DNA of 19,945 bases from Alphaproteobacteria bacterium (lineage in GTDB: Bacteria; Pseudomonadota; Alphaproteobacteria; Micropepsales; Micropepsaceae): the NCBI GenBank assembly GCA_947373775.1, contig CANBZE010000005.1:1-19945 (forward strand), written 5' to 3'. Below are positions 6,968-14,429 of this stretch, in pieces (within the stretch, counting starts at the first letter, position 1; each line of letters opens with the position of its first letter). Both the position numbers and the translations under genes were made by a program. Under the pieces are notes generated by a model. That model made no database searches. It was not told where the DNA came from and saw only the letters and a program-made list of their open reading frames with translations.

Positions 6968-6989
6968 GCCGCCGGCGCGGCGGCCTTTT
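6968..6989 (+). terminator. Terminator-like GC hairpin in the receiver/phoR gap
   Basis: A perfect 7-bp stem GCCGCCG / CGGCGGC with a 3-nt loop, followed by CTTTT. It points along the plus strand but no plus-strand gene ends nearby except arfB 430 nt upstream. It may stop read-through from arfB antisense to the receiver gene before it reaches phoR, or may be chance in GC-rich DNA. Confidence 0.35.
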
Positions 6990-7093
6990 GTCGACCAAGG
7001 TGGCCCCGCGGCGACACTTTTGGTGCGCCTGCAGACAATTTGACCTTTTCCCGCAAACTTCTGGTGGCGTTACCGGATCGTCGCAATCGGGGC

Positions 7094-7105
7094 TATATTG
7101 GGTTG
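7094..7105 (+). promoter_or_regulatory. -10-like element abutting the phoR start
   Basis: TATATT at 7094-7099 ends 6 nt before ATG 7106, so transcription from it would start at or within a base or two of the ATG. That gives a leaderless phoR mRNA, consistent with the lack of a good ribosome site. No convincing -35 is visible. Confidence 0.3.
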
Positions 7106-8380
7106 ATGCTGGAATCGCTCGCACGCCTGCGCAGCCACGCCTGGCCCCTTGTCATCGGCATGATCGCGGGCGGGGCGGCTGTGGTGTTCGCGGGACCGAC
7201 CCTGTTCTGGGCCTTGGTGGCCCTGGGCCTGGCGGCCGTGCTGATCGTGCAGTTCGTCACCTTCCAGGAGCCGATCCTGCGGCCCGCCGAACAGGACCCT
7301 GACGAGCCCCTGGCGCTGTTGCCGCCTCTGACGCGGCTGCTGCTCGAACGTCTGCCGATGCCGGTGATGCTGCTGGACGATGACGAGCGGGTGTTGTTCG
7401 TCAATCATTTCATGCGCGAGGTGCTGGGTCCGGGGCTGGACCGCAAGCGCGCCTCCTCGGTGTTGCGCAATCCCGACGTGCTGGCGGCCATCGCCGGCGC
7501 CGGTCGCGGCGAATCCTCCGATGTGCCGTTCACATTGCCGGTACCGGTGGAGCGGCACTTCCAGGCCTATGCCGCGCGCATCAGCGTGGCGCCGCCGGTG
7601 ACGGTGCTGCTGCTGCACGATCTCACCACCGTTCGGCGCAGCGAGCAGATGCGCGCAGACTTTGTCGCCAATGCCAGCCATGAGTTGCGCACTCCGCTGG
7701 CGGCGGTGACCGGGTTCATCGAGACCCTGCGCGGCCATGCCAAGGACGATGCGGTGGCGCGCGAACAGTTTCTGGAAATCATGGCGACGGAAACCGCGCG
7801 CATGCGCCGGCTGATCAATGATCTTCTGTCGCTGACCCGCATCGAGATGAATGAGCATGTGAAGCCGCAAGGCCGGGTGGAACTGGAAAGCGTGGTGCGT
7901 CAGGCCGCCGCCGCGCTCAAGCCGCTGGCGGCACAGGACGGCATCACTGTGGCGGTGGACACGCAGGCCGGCGTTCCGGACGTGATCGGCGACCAGGACG
8001 AGCTGGTGCAGCTGTTCCAGAACCTGATTCACAACGCCATCAAGTATGGCCGCGAGAACGGCAAGGTGCAGGTCACGGTCGGCTTGGCGGACGGTCAGGC
8101 TTTCGCGGCGGTGAACGATGACGGCGAAGGCATCGCCCCCGGTGCTATTCCCCGCCTGACCGAGCGATTCTACCGGGTGGACGTCAAACGTTCCCGAGAA
8201 CGGGGCGGCACGGGGCTGGGTCTGGCCATCGTCAAGCACATCGTCAGCCGTCACCAGGGCCGCCTCAACATTGAGAGCAAGCTGGGGGAAGGCAGCACAT
8301 TCACAGTCATTCTGCCCGCCGCACCCGCCGAAATCCCAGCAAAAGCGCCAGCTCCTGAGCCTGTCACGGAAATGTTATAA
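7106..8380 (+). CDS. phoR: Phosphate regulon sensor histidine kinase PhoR
   Basis: A 424-residue membrane kinase. Two hydrophobic segments at about 13-30 and 32-51 form a short hairpin anchor with no large periplasmic sensor, as in other PhoR proteins. A PAS-like region follows (about 80-175), then the dimerisation domain with H192 in NASHELRTPL. The ATPase domain has N310 (NLIHNAIKYG), NDDGEGI (337-343) and GGTGLGL (367-373). It phosphorylates PhoB under phosphate limitation. The start is ATG 7106, chosen because the membrane hairpin follows at once; an upstream in-frame region is GC-rich spacer. phoU follows after 63 nt and phoB after that. A proline/alanine-rich tail (403-420) ends the protein. 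Confidence 0.9.
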   Translation: MLESLARLRSHAWPLVIGMIAGGAAVVFAGPTLFWALVALGLAAVLIVQFVTFQEPILRPAEQDPDEPLALLPPLTRLLLERLPMPVMLLDDDERVLFVNHFMREVLGPGLDRKRASSVLRNPDVLAAIAGAGRGESSDVPFTLPVPVERHFQAYAARISVAPPVTVLLLHDLTTVRRSEQMRADFVANASHELRTPLAAVTGFIETLRGHAKDDAVAREQFLEIMATETARMRRLINDLLSLTRIEMNEHVKPQGRVELESVVRQAAAALKPLAAQDGITVAVDTQAGVPDVIGDQDELVQLFQNLIHNAIKYGRENGKVQVTVGLADGQAFAAVNDDGEGIAPGAIPRLTERFYRVDVKRSRERGGTGLGLAIVKHIVSRHQGRLNIESKLGEGSTFTVILPAAPAEIPAKAPAPEPVTEML

Positions 8381-8394
8381 AATAGTCGCATAGC
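8361..8394 (+). promoter_or_regulatory. Pho-box-like direct repeat and -10 upstream of phoU
   Basis: CTGTCAC-GGAA-ATGTTAT (8361-8378) fits the PhoB target CTGTCAT-N4-CTGTCAT at 11 of 14 repeat positions with the right spacing. A -10-like CATAGC (8389-8394) lies 10 nt further on, the geometry of PhoB-activated promoters. It overlaps the end of phoR and would give phoU-phoB an internal, self-activated promoter. This is an inference from a degenerate match. Confidence 0.4.
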
Positions 8395-8443
8395 AGTGTC
8401 GCGATGCCTGTACGCGAGCATCACACCAGATGGAAACCGCGCG

Positions 8444-9160
8444 ATGACCGAACATACCGTCAAGTCCTTTGGGGAACAGTTGGAAGCCCTGTCCGCGCTG
8501 GTCGCCCAGATGGGCGGGCTGGCCGAGGCCCAGCTGGCATCGGCTATCGAAGCCATCGCCCGGCGCGACTCGACCGCGGCGGAACGCGCCGTGGGCGGCG
8601 ATGCCCGCATCGATGAAATTCAGCAAGAAATTGAAGAACGCGCCTTGAGGCTCCTGGCCCTGCGCCAGCCCATGGCGGTGGACTTGCGCGAGACCCTGGC
8701 TGCGATCAAGACCGCTGCGGAACTGGAACGCATCGGCGACCTGGCCAAGAACATCGCCAAGCGCGCCATGGTGCTGAACCGCGAACCCCCGATCCGCCTG
8801 ACCCAGTCCCTCGCCCGCATGGGCAAGGCGGCGCAGAACCAGCTCAAGCAGGTGCTGGACGCCTTCTCCAACCGCAATGCCGAGGAAGCCGAAACGGTGT
8901 GGAACCGCGACGGCGAGATCGACGAGATCTACAACAGCCTGTTCCGCGAACTGCTGACCTACATGATGGAAGATCCGCGCACCATCGGCATGGGCACGCA
9001 TCTTCTGTTCGTCGCCAAGAATATCGAACGCTGCGGCGACCATTGCACCAACATTGCCGAAGTCGTGTACCACATGGTGCGCGCCGGCCATCTCGCCAAC
9101 AACCGCCCCAAGGCGGACACCACCAGCGAAACCAGCGTCCCCTACGAGACCCACGCATGA
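8444..9160 (+). CDS. phoU: Phosphate signalling protein PhoU
   Basis: A 238-residue all-helical protein made of two PhoU repeats (about 5-115 and 120-225). Each repeat carries the family's metal-binding helix: AAELERIGDLAKNIAKRA in the first and VAKNIERCGDHCTNIAE in the second. PhoU links the Pst transporter to PhoR and holds the kinase in its inhibitory state when phosphate is plentiful. ATG 8444 has TGGAAA about 8 nt upstream. An upstream in-frame ATG lacks both a ribosome site and family similarity. Its TGA overlaps the phoB ATG (ATGA). The usual pst partner genes are not here. Confidence 0.95.
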   Translation: MTEHTVKSFGEQLEALSALVAQMGGLAEAQLASAIEAIARRDSTAAERAVGGDARIDEIQQEIEERALRLLALRQPMAVDLRETLAAIKTAAELERIGDLAKNIAKRAMVLNREPPIRLTQSLARMGKAAQNQLKQVLDAFSNRNAEEAETVWNRDGEIDEIYNSLFRELLTYMMEDPRTIGMGTHLLFVAKNIERCGDHCTNIAEVVYHMVRAGHLANNRPKADTTSETSVPYETHA

Positions 9161-9867
9161 GCAAACCCACCGTTCTGGTTGCCGAAGACGAAGGCGCGCT
9201 GGTCACCCTGCTGCGCTACAATCTGGAACGTGAGGGCTACCGGGTGCTGGAAGCGCGCGACGGCGAGGAAGCCCTGCTGGTCGCCGCCGAGGAACAGCCC
9301 GACCTGGTGGTGCTGGACTGGATGCTGCCGCAGCTTTCGGGCATCGAGGTCTGCCGCCGCCTGCGCGGCCGCCAGGAAACCCGCAATGTGCCGATCATCA
9401 TGCTGACGGCGCGGGGCGAGGAATCGGATCGCATCCGCGGCCTGGATACCGGCGCCGACGACTACCTGACCAAGCCCTTCTCCATGACCGAGCTGTTGGC
9501 GCGCCTGCGCGCCGTGCTGCGCCGTATCCGCCCCAGCCTGGCCGAAGACGTGATCGCGGTGGGCGATATCGAGATGGACCGCGCCGCCCACCGGGTGCGC
9601 CGCGCCGGCACCGAAGTGCATCTGGGGCCCACCGAATACCGCCTGCTGGACCACCTGATCCAGCATCCGGGCCGGGTGTTCAGCCGCGAACAGCTGCTGG
9701 ATGCGGTGTGGGGCAGCGATGTCTATGTCGAGGCGCGCACCGTGGACGTGCATGTCGGCCGCCTGCGCAAGGCGCTGAATATCGAAGGCACCGCCGATCC
9801 GATCCGCACCGTGCGCTCAGCCGGCTACTCGCTGGACTCGGCGAGCGCCGCGACCTCCGCCGCTTAG
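9157..9867 (+). CDS. phoB: Phosphate regulon response regulator PhoB
   Basis: A 236-residue OmpR/PhoB-family regulator. The receiver domain (about 5-122) has E10/D11, phospho-acceptor D54 (VLDWMLP), T84 and K106 (TKPF). The winged-helix DNA-binding domain (about 133-226) has the recognition-helix region EARTVDVHVGRLRKAL and a C-terminal hairpin IRTVRSAGYSL. PhoB binds Pho boxes and activates phosphate-scavenging genes. It is translationally coupled to phoU through the ATGA overlap. Its TAG stop shares three bases with the TAA stop of the convergent peroxidase gene, so there is no terminator space between them. Confidence 0.95.
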   Translation: MSKPTVLVAEDEGALVTLLRYNLEREGYRVLEARDGEEALLVAAEEQPDLVVLDWMLPQLSGIEVCRRLRGRQETRNVPIIMLTARGEESDRIRGLDTGADDYLTKPFSMTELLARLRAVLRRIRPSLAEDVIAVGDIEMDRAAHRVRRAGTEVHLGPTEYRLLDHLIQHPGRVFSREQLLDAVWGSDVYVEARTVDVHVGRLRKALNIEGTADPIRTVRSAGYSLDSASAATSAA

Positions 9868-10340
9868 AGCAGCTTGCGGATCGGCGCTTCGAGCGCTTCC
9901 GGCACGACCTTGGGCGCAAAGCGGGCCACGACGGTGCCATTCCTGTCGACCAGGAACTTGGTGAAATTCCACTTGATCATGGGCGTGCCCAGCAGGCCGC
10001 GCTTCTTTTTCTTGAGATGGCGGAACAAAGGATGGGCCCTGCCGCCATTGACATTCACCTTCGAGAACATCGGGAAGGTCACGCCGAAATTCTCGCGGCA
10101 AAAGCGGGTGATCTCGCTTTCGCTGCCGATCTCCTGGGACATGAACTGGTTGCAGGGAAAGCCCAGCACCGTCAGGCCTTCGCGCTCCAGCCTTTCATGC
10201 AGCTTCTGCAGCCCGGCATATTGCGGCGTCAGCCCGCAGGCGCTGGCGGTGTTGACGATCAACAGCACGCGCCCACGCCATTTGCTCAGCGAGGCATGCT
10301 CGCCGTTCAGCAGGGGCGCGGAAAATTCATAGACGCTCAT
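9864..10340 (-). CDS. Glutathione peroxidase family protein
   Basis: A 158-residue thioredoxin-fold peroxidase (BtuE/GPx family) that reduces hydroperoxides. The catalytic tetrad is visible: peroxidatic C35 in NTASACGLTPQY, Q in GFPCNQF (about 70), and W-N in IKWNFTKFLVD (about 122-126). It is a Cys enzyme, not a selenoprotein. In bacteria this type is usually reduced by thioredoxin rather than glutathione. No signal peptide is present, so it should be cytoplasmic. It sits alone, convergent with phoB with overlapping stops, and its start is 142 nt from the end of gcrA. Confidence 0.93.
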   Translation of the reverse strand: MSVYEFSAPLLNGEHASLSKWRGRVLLIVNTASACGLTPQYAGLQKLHERLEREGLTVLGFPCNQFMSQEIGSESEITRFCRENFGVTFPMFSKVNVNGGRAHPLFRHLKKKKRGLLGTPMIKWNFTKFLVDRNGTVVARFAPKVVPEALEAPIRKLL

Positions 10341-10387
10341 GGCGAAAACATTGCCATGACATGGATGACAGACGCTAGTCCCAGCCT

Positions 10388-10462
10388 GGCGGAACCGCCG
10401 GTCCGGCCGCTCGCTCGTGCTCGCGGCGTTCGACGCTCAAATCGGTCCACTGGACCGATTTG
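10388..10462. repeat. Inverted repeats in the gcrA/peroxidase gap
   Basis: The 142-bp gap holds a small GGCGG-AA-CCGCC hairpin (10388-10399) and a near-perfect palindrome at 10438-10462: CAAATCGGTCC / GGACCGATTTG, an 11-bp stem with a 3-nt loop. Between them is a run rich in GCTCG and CGCTCG. There is no T-tract of terminator type. It may end gcrA transcription (minus strand) or be a copy of a dispersed palindromic element. Confidence 0.5.
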
Positions 10463-10482
10463 CCCCGCCTAGGGGTCGCGTC

Positions 10483-10953
10483 TCACCCCACCATCCGTCC
10501 CTTGTTGTCCTTGACCTCGCGGCGGGTCTGCTGCGGCTGATAAGCCTTGCGGGCATGGGCTTCGCAATAGGGCGAGCCGCTCTTGGGGCTGTGGCCGCAG
10601 AAGTGGAATTCGGACGCGGCGGGATCGCCGATCGGCCAGCGGCACATGCGGTCGGAAATGGTCAGCACCGTGGCGTGGCTGCCGTCTTCCAGCTGCAGGG
10701 GATCTTCTTCGACCACCGGGGCGGGCGGGGTGTGGCTGCGCACCGACGGCACCTTGGGCGCCATGGGCAGGCGCGGGCGTTCGGAGCGGGACGGACTGGC
10801 GCGGCCGGCCAGGCCCAGCCGGTGGACCTTGCCGATCACGGCGTTGCGGGTGACCCCGCCCAGGGCGCGGGCGATCTGGCTGGCCGAGAGACCCTCGGTC
10901 CACAAAGTCTTGAGCTGTTCGACGCGGTCATCCGTCCAATTTGCCTGTGTCAT
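10483..10953 (-). CDS. gcrA: Cell cycle regulator GcrA
   Basis: A 156-residue GcrA-family protein. The N-terminal helix-turn-helix (residues 5-48, NWTDDRVEQLKTLW ... RNAVIGKVHRLGL) is diagnostic. The C-terminal domain carries the conserved CRWPIGDP and FCGHSP ... PYCEAHARKAYQ stretch. In Caulobacter GcrA binds the sigma-70 holoenzyme and promotes transcription at promoters with CcrM-methylated GANTC sites, driving S-phase genes including ctrA. The linker (about 55-95) is rich in Pro, Ser and Arg. ATG 10953 has AGGAG 8 nt upstream; a longer in-frame start upstream has no family sequence. A DnaA-box-like sequence and a GANTC lie about 110-120 bp upstream. Confidence 0.95.
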   Translation of the reverse strand: MTQANWTDDRVEQLKTLWTEGLSASQIARALGGVTRNAVIGKVHRLGLAGRASPSRSERPRLPMAPKVPSVRSHTPPAPVVEEDPLQLEDGSHATVLTISDRMCRWPIGDPAASEFHFCGHSPKSGSPYCEAHARKAYQPQQTRREVKDNKGRMVG

Positions 10954-11060
10954 GGCTCTCGCTCCTGCTTGGCCAGGGCGGGTTCGTTCAACCCCCCGGT
11001 CACCAGATACAGTATCCCCGCCGTTAACCCGCACAAGCGCTGCGGTGCACTCCCAACCCC

Positions 11061-11075
11061 TTGTCCACATGAATC
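11061..11075 (+). promoter_or_regulatory. DnaA-box-like 9-mer next to a GANTC site
   Basis: TTGTCCACA (11061-11069) differs from the DnaA box TTATCCACA by one base, and a GANTC (GAATC, 11071-11075) follows after one base. It is upstream of gcrA, a gene activated by DnaA in Caulobacter. The match is seen; function is inferred. Confidence 0.35.
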
Positions 11076-11151
11076 CGGGGGTACCGACGGGTGCGCATAC
11101 CGCCCATGCCGGCCGGTGGCGGGGTTGTAGGACCGTCACGGAAAGCAGATA

Positions 11152-11188
11152 AACGGGGCTTCCCAGCCGTTGTTTGTATTTTTATTTC
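11152..11188 (+). terminator. Hairpin with U-rich tail in the argD leader (possible attenuator)
   Basis: AACGG (11152-11156) pairs with CCGTT (11167-11171); an alternative pairs GCT with AGC inside. A T-rich run, TTGTTTGTATTTTTATTT, follows at 11170-11187. This looks like a weak intrinsic terminator about 60 nt before the argD start. It may be an attenuator or simply the AT-rich part of the promoter. Confidence 0.35.
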
Positions 11189-11243
11189 AACCGTACAGAG
11201 CGCAAGGCGTAAGCCGGACCGCCCATCAAGAAGGATTCCCACC

Positions 11244-12434
11244 GTGTTCCCGGCTTTGCTTCCCACCTATAACCGGACGGATGTCGCATTCGTCCGTGGC
11301 GAGGGTTCCTACCTTTTCGCCGAGGATGGCAAGCGATACCTGGATTTCGGGGCGGGCATCGCCGTCAACGCCTTTGGACATGCCAATGGCCGGCTGGTCG
11401 CGGCCCTGACCAGGCAGGCGCAGACCCTGTGGCACACCTCCAACCTCTACCGGGTGCCGGGCCAGGAAAGCCTGTCCAAAAAGCTGGTCGCCAACACCTT
11501 TGTCGACACGGTGTTCTTCACCAATTCGGGCACCGAGGCGATCGAGCTCGCCATCAAGATGGCGCGGCGCCACCATTTCGTCAGTGGCCATCCCGAGCGC
11601 TTCCACATCGTCAGCTTCGAAGGCGCCTTTCATGGCCGCACCATGGCCGCGATCAATGCCGGCGGGAACGAGAAGTACCTGGAAGGCTTCGGCCCCCGCA
11701 TGCAGGGCTTCGATCAGGTGCCGCTAGGTGACCTGGACGCCGTCAAGAAAATCATCGGGCCGCAGACCGCCGCGTTGCTGATCGAACCGTTGCAGGGCGA
11801 AAGCGGCGTGCGCGCCGTGACGCCGGATTTCCTGCGCGCGCTGCGCAAGCTGTGTGACGACAGTGGCATCCTGCTGATCTTTGACGAGATCCAGACGGGC
11901 CTGGGCCGCACCGGCAAATTCTTCGCCACGGACTGGCTGGGCATCACGCCCGACATCATGACCGTGGCCAAGGCGCTGGGCGGCGGCTTCCCCGTCGGCG
12001 CGGTGCTGGCCACCGCCGAGGCCGCCAAAGGCATGACCGTGGGCACCCACGGCACCACCTATGGCGGCAATCCGCTGGCCATGGCGGTGGGCAATGAAGC
12101 CATCGACATGATCCTGGAGCCCGGCTTCCTGGATCACGTCAACAAAGTCGCCAACTACCTGCACCAGCAACTGGGCGCGCTGACGTCGGCGCATCCGGGC
12201 ATGTTCGAAAGCGTGCGCGGCCAGGGGCTGATGATCGGCCTGAAGATGAAGACCGACGCAGCCGCCTTCATCGCCGCGGCGCGCGCCAATGGTTTGGTGG
12301 TATTGCCGGCCGGCGACAATGTCGTGCGCCTGCTGCCGCCTTTGACCCTGACCGAAGAAGAAGCCCGCGAAGGGCTGGAATTGTTGAACAAGACCGCTTC
12401 GCAAGTTGAAGCGCAGAAAGCCGCTGCCCAATGA
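11244..12434 (+). CDS. argD: Acetylornithine aminotransferase ArgD
   Basis: A 396-residue class III PLP aminotransferase that makes N-acetylornithine from N-acetylglutamate semialdehyde and glutamate in arginine synthesis. Motifs include NSGTEA (94-99, phosphate binding), [12 protein letters not shown] (213-224) and the PLP lysine K243 in [16 protein letters not shown] 11244 was chosen because AAGAAGGA sits about 8 nt upstream and the protein then begins with the family's PALLPTYNR; an in-frame upstream extension is Arg-rich and unlike the family. Related enzymes act on succinyl-ornithine or succinyl-diaminopimelate, but direct coupling to argF (ATGA overlap) supports the arginine role. Confidence 0.95.
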   Translation: MFPALLPTYNRTDVAFVRGEGSYLFAEDGKRYLDFGAGIAVNAFGHANGRLVAALTRQAQTLWHTSNLYRVPGQESLSKKLVANTFVDTVFFTNSGTEAIELAIKMARRHHFVSGHPERFHIVSFEGAFHGRTMAAINAGGNEKYLEGFGPRMQGFDQVPLGDLDAVKKIIGPQTAALLIEPLQGESGVRAVTPDFLRALRKLCDDSGILLIFDEIQTGLGRTGKFFATDWLGITPDIMTVAKALGGGFPVGAVLATAEAAKGMTVGTHGTTYGGNPLAMAVGNEAIDMILEPGFLDHVNKVANYLHQQLGALTSAHPGMFESVRGQGLMIGLKMKTDAAAFIAAARANGLVVLPAGDNVVRLLPPLTLTEEEAREGLELLNKTASQVEAQKAAAQ

Positions 12435-13369
12435 ACGCGCCCCTGAAAACCAAGCCCAAGCACTTCCTGGACCTGTCCGATCACGACAGCGCCACCCTGA
12501 AGGCCATCATCGCCGATGCCAAGGTGCGCAAGCAGGCGCGCACTGGCCTGTCCAAAGGTGCGCTCGATGTCGACCGCCCGCTGGACGGCAAGGTGCTGGC
12601 GATGATCTTCGACAAGCAGTCCACCCGCACCCGCATTTCCTTCGACATGGCGGCGCGGCAGCTGGGCGGCAGCGCCCTGATGCTGACCGGCAACGAGATG
12701 CAGCTGGCGCGCGAGGAAACCATCGCCGACACGGCGCGGGTGATCTCGCGTTACGTGGACGCGGTGATGATCCGGCTGCTGGACCATGAGATGGTCGAGG
12801 ACCTGGCGGCCAATGCGTCGGTCCCTGTCATCAACGGCCTGACCAAGTGGTCCCATCCCTGCCAGATCATGGCGGACATCCTGACGTACGAGGAGCACAA
12901 GGGCTCCATCGCCGGCGCAAAAGTGTGCTGGAGCGGCGATGGCAACAATGTGCTGACCAGCTGGGTGCATGCGGCGGTGAAGTTCGGCTTCACCCTGAAC
13001 GTGGCATCCCCGCGCGAACTGACGGTGGACCAGGAAACCCGCGACTGGTCGGCCTCCAGCGGGCTGGTGCATTTCACCACCGACGCGCTGGCCGCGGCCG
13101 AAGGGGCGGACTGCGTCGTCACCGACACCTGGGTGTCGATGGGCGATGACAACGCCACCAAGCGCCAGAACCTGCTCAAGCCCTTCCAGGTGAACAGTGA
13201 GCTGATGAAGCTGGCCAAGAAGGACGCCATTTTCATGCATTGTCTGCCGGCCCATCGCGGCGACGAGGTCACTGACGCGGTGATCGACGGGCCGCAATCG
13301 GTGGTGTTCGATGAGGCCGAGAACCGCCTGCACGCCCAGAAGGCGATCCTGGCCTGGGCGCTGTCCTAG
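12431..13369 (+). CDS. argF: Ornithine carbamoyltransferase ArgF
   Basis: A 312-residue anabolic ornithine transcarbamylase forming citrulline from ornithine and carbamoyl phosphate. The carbamoyl-phosphate loop STRTR is at 64-68, HPCQ at 142-145, and the ornithine-binding region includes DTWVSMGDD and HCLPAHRG near the C-terminus. The length is typical. The ATG overlaps the argD stop, so the pair is translated together. hslO starts 44 nt after the stop and may have its own promoter. Confidence 0.96.
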   Translation: MNAPLKTKPKHFLDLSDHDSATLKAIIADAKVRKQARTGLSKGALDVDRPLDGKVLAMIFDKQSTRTRISFDMAARQLGGSALMLTGNEMQLAREETIADTARVISRYVDAVMIRLLDHEMVEDLAANASVPVINGLTKWSHPCQIMADILTYEEHKGSIAGAKVCWSGDGNNVLTSWVHAAVKFGFTLNVASPRELTVDQETRDWSASSGLVHFTTDALAAAEGADCVVTDTWVSMGDDNATKRQNLLKPFQVNSELMKLAKKDAIFMHCLPAHRGDEVTDAVIDGPQSVVFDEAENRLHAQKAILAWALS

Positions 13370-13375
13370 GCGCTT

Positions 13376-13413
13376 TCTTGAAAATGGGCCCTTGCGGCTC
13401 CATATAGCGGTTC
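13376..13413 (+). promoter_or_regulatory. Possible hslO promoter
   Basis: TTGAAA (about 13378) and TATAGC (about 13403) flank a spacer of about 19 nt, slightly long. The TATAGC ends 5 nt before ATG 13414, so the transcript would be leaderless. No ribosome site is visible, which agrees with this reading but does not prove it. Confidence 0.3.
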
Positions 13414-14340
13414 ATGCCTGACAAAATGGAACCCGCGTCGCCCTATGGCGACTTCGTCCTGCCGTTCGATATCGCCAAGGCCGGCGTTCGCGGCCGCCTG
13501 GTCCGTCTGGACACGGCGTCCGCGCGGGCGCTGAGCGCCCATGCCCTGCCGGAACCTGCTGCGCGCGTGGCGGGCGAGGCCGTGGCGCTGGGCGCGCTGC
13601 TGGGCACCGCGCTGAAGCTGGATGGGCGGCTGACCATCCAGACCAAGGGCGATGGTCCGCTCGACTTGATCACCACCGATTATTACGGGGCTGATGAGGC
13701 GCGGGCCCGCGGCGTGCGCGGCTATGCCCGGCTGGACAAGGCGCGTTTCGAGGCGCTGGCGGAGAAAGACTTTGCGGCCTTGGCGGGCAAGGGCGCGCTG
13801 GCCATCACCATCGAGCCGAAAGTCGGCGGCAAGACTTATCAGGGTATTGTCGAGCTTTCGTCCGCCGGCATCGGCGCGTCGGCGGAAACTTATTTTGCCC
13901 AGTCCGAGCAGCTGCCCACCGTGATCAAGCTGGCGGCCGCGCCGCTCTATGTGGCGGGCGACAAGACCCCGCATTGGCGCGCCGGCGGCATCATGCTGCA
14001 GATGACGCCGGAAGCCGCCAAGGCCGGGGTGGAAAGCCGCTCCGACGATTGGGACCGGCTGTCGATTTTGCTGAAGACCGTCGAGGACCTGGAGCTGGTG
14101 GATACCTCGCTGGCGCCCGAGACTTTGCTATGGCGGCTGTTTCACGAGGACGAAGTGCGGGTGCAGCCGCCCGAGCCGGTGATGTTCCGCTGCGATTGCG
14201 ATGCCGACCGCATCACCACGGTGTTGAAATCCTATCCGCCGGAAGAACGCGCCAGTCTGGCCGATCCCGACGGCGTCATCCGGGCGAGATGCGAGTTCTG
14301 TGGTAAAACCCACGAGATCACGCCGGACAGCCTGGCCTAG
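13414..14340 (+). CDS. hslO: Redox-regulated chaperone Hsp33
   Basis: A 308-residue Hsp33. The N-terminal substrate-binding domain spans about 10-200. The C-terminal redox switch has the four zinc-binding cysteines in the CxC and CxxC arrangement: C260, C262 (FRCDCDADR) and C293, C296 (ARCEFCGK). In the family, oxidation releases zinc, unfolds a linker and turns on holdase activity that protects unfolding proteins during oxidative and heat stress. The CxxC is 30 residues after the CxC, as usual. An in-frame ATG at residue 5 is an alternative start. It is downstream of argF but functionally unrelated. Confidence 0.95.
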   Translation: MPDKMEPASPYGDFVLPFDIAKAGVRGRLVRLDTASARALSAHALPEPAARVAGEAVALGALLGTALKLDGRLTIQTKGDGPLDLITTDYYGADEARARGVRGYARLDKARFEALAEKDFAALAGKGALAITIEPKVGGKTYQGIVELSSAGIGASAETYFAQSEQLPTVIKLAAAPLYVAGDKTPHWRAGGIMLQMTPEAAKAGVESRSDDWDRLSILLKTVEDLELVDTSLAPETLLWRLFHEDEVRVQPPEPVMFRCDCDADRITTVLKSYPPEERASLADPDGVIRARCEFCGKTHEITPDSLA

Positions 14341-14347
14341 CCCAACT

Positions 14348-14425
14348 TGTCATGGCCGGCCTCCGAGCCGGCCATCCATCTTTCCGCAGGCACCATGGAT
14401 GGCCGGGTCAAGCCCGGCCATGACA
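14348..14425. repeat. Four-armed palindromic repeat between hslO and argE
   Basis: Four related arms fill most of the 89-bp gap. Tandem hairpins: 14352-14375 (ATGGCCGGC / GCCGGCCAT, 6-nt loop) and 14399-14421 (ATGGCCGGG / CCCGGCCAT, 5-nt loop). Alternatively the outer arms pair (TGTCATGGCCGG 14348-14359 with CCGGCCATGACA 14414-14425) and the inner arms pair (CCGGCCATCCAT 14368-14379 with ATGGATGGCCGG 14395-14406). All pairings are perfect. It resembles REP-like palindromes common between convergent genes in alphaproteobacteria and probably ends both transcripts. Confidence 0.8.
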
Positions 14426-14429
14426 GCGG

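Larger units (their letters stand above)
10954..11243. other. Intergenic region between divergent gcrA and argD
   Basis: A 290-bp gap with no convincing gene. From the gcrA side it holds a palindrome GATACAGTATC (11006-11016), GTTAAC (11023-11028), the DnaA-box-like TTGTCCACA (11061-11069) and a GANTC (11071-11075). From the argD side it holds a hairpin followed by an AT-rich run (11152-11188), and AAGAAGGA before the argD GTG. Promoters for both genes must lie here, but no clean -35/-10 pair stands out. Confidence 0.6.

Noticed and set aside
10356..10370. Two ATGACA (TGTCAT on the minus strand) repeats upstream of the peroxidase gene, considered as a Pho box beside phoB
   Set aside because: The repeats are 9 bp apart, while Pho-box repeats are spaced by 11 bp, so PhoB would not read them as a standard site.
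11091..11243. In-frame N-terminal extension of argD by 51 codons
   Set aside because: It lacks ArgD family sequence, crosses the hairpin and AT-rich run, and the GTG at 11244 has a good ribosome site and the family's usual N-terminus.
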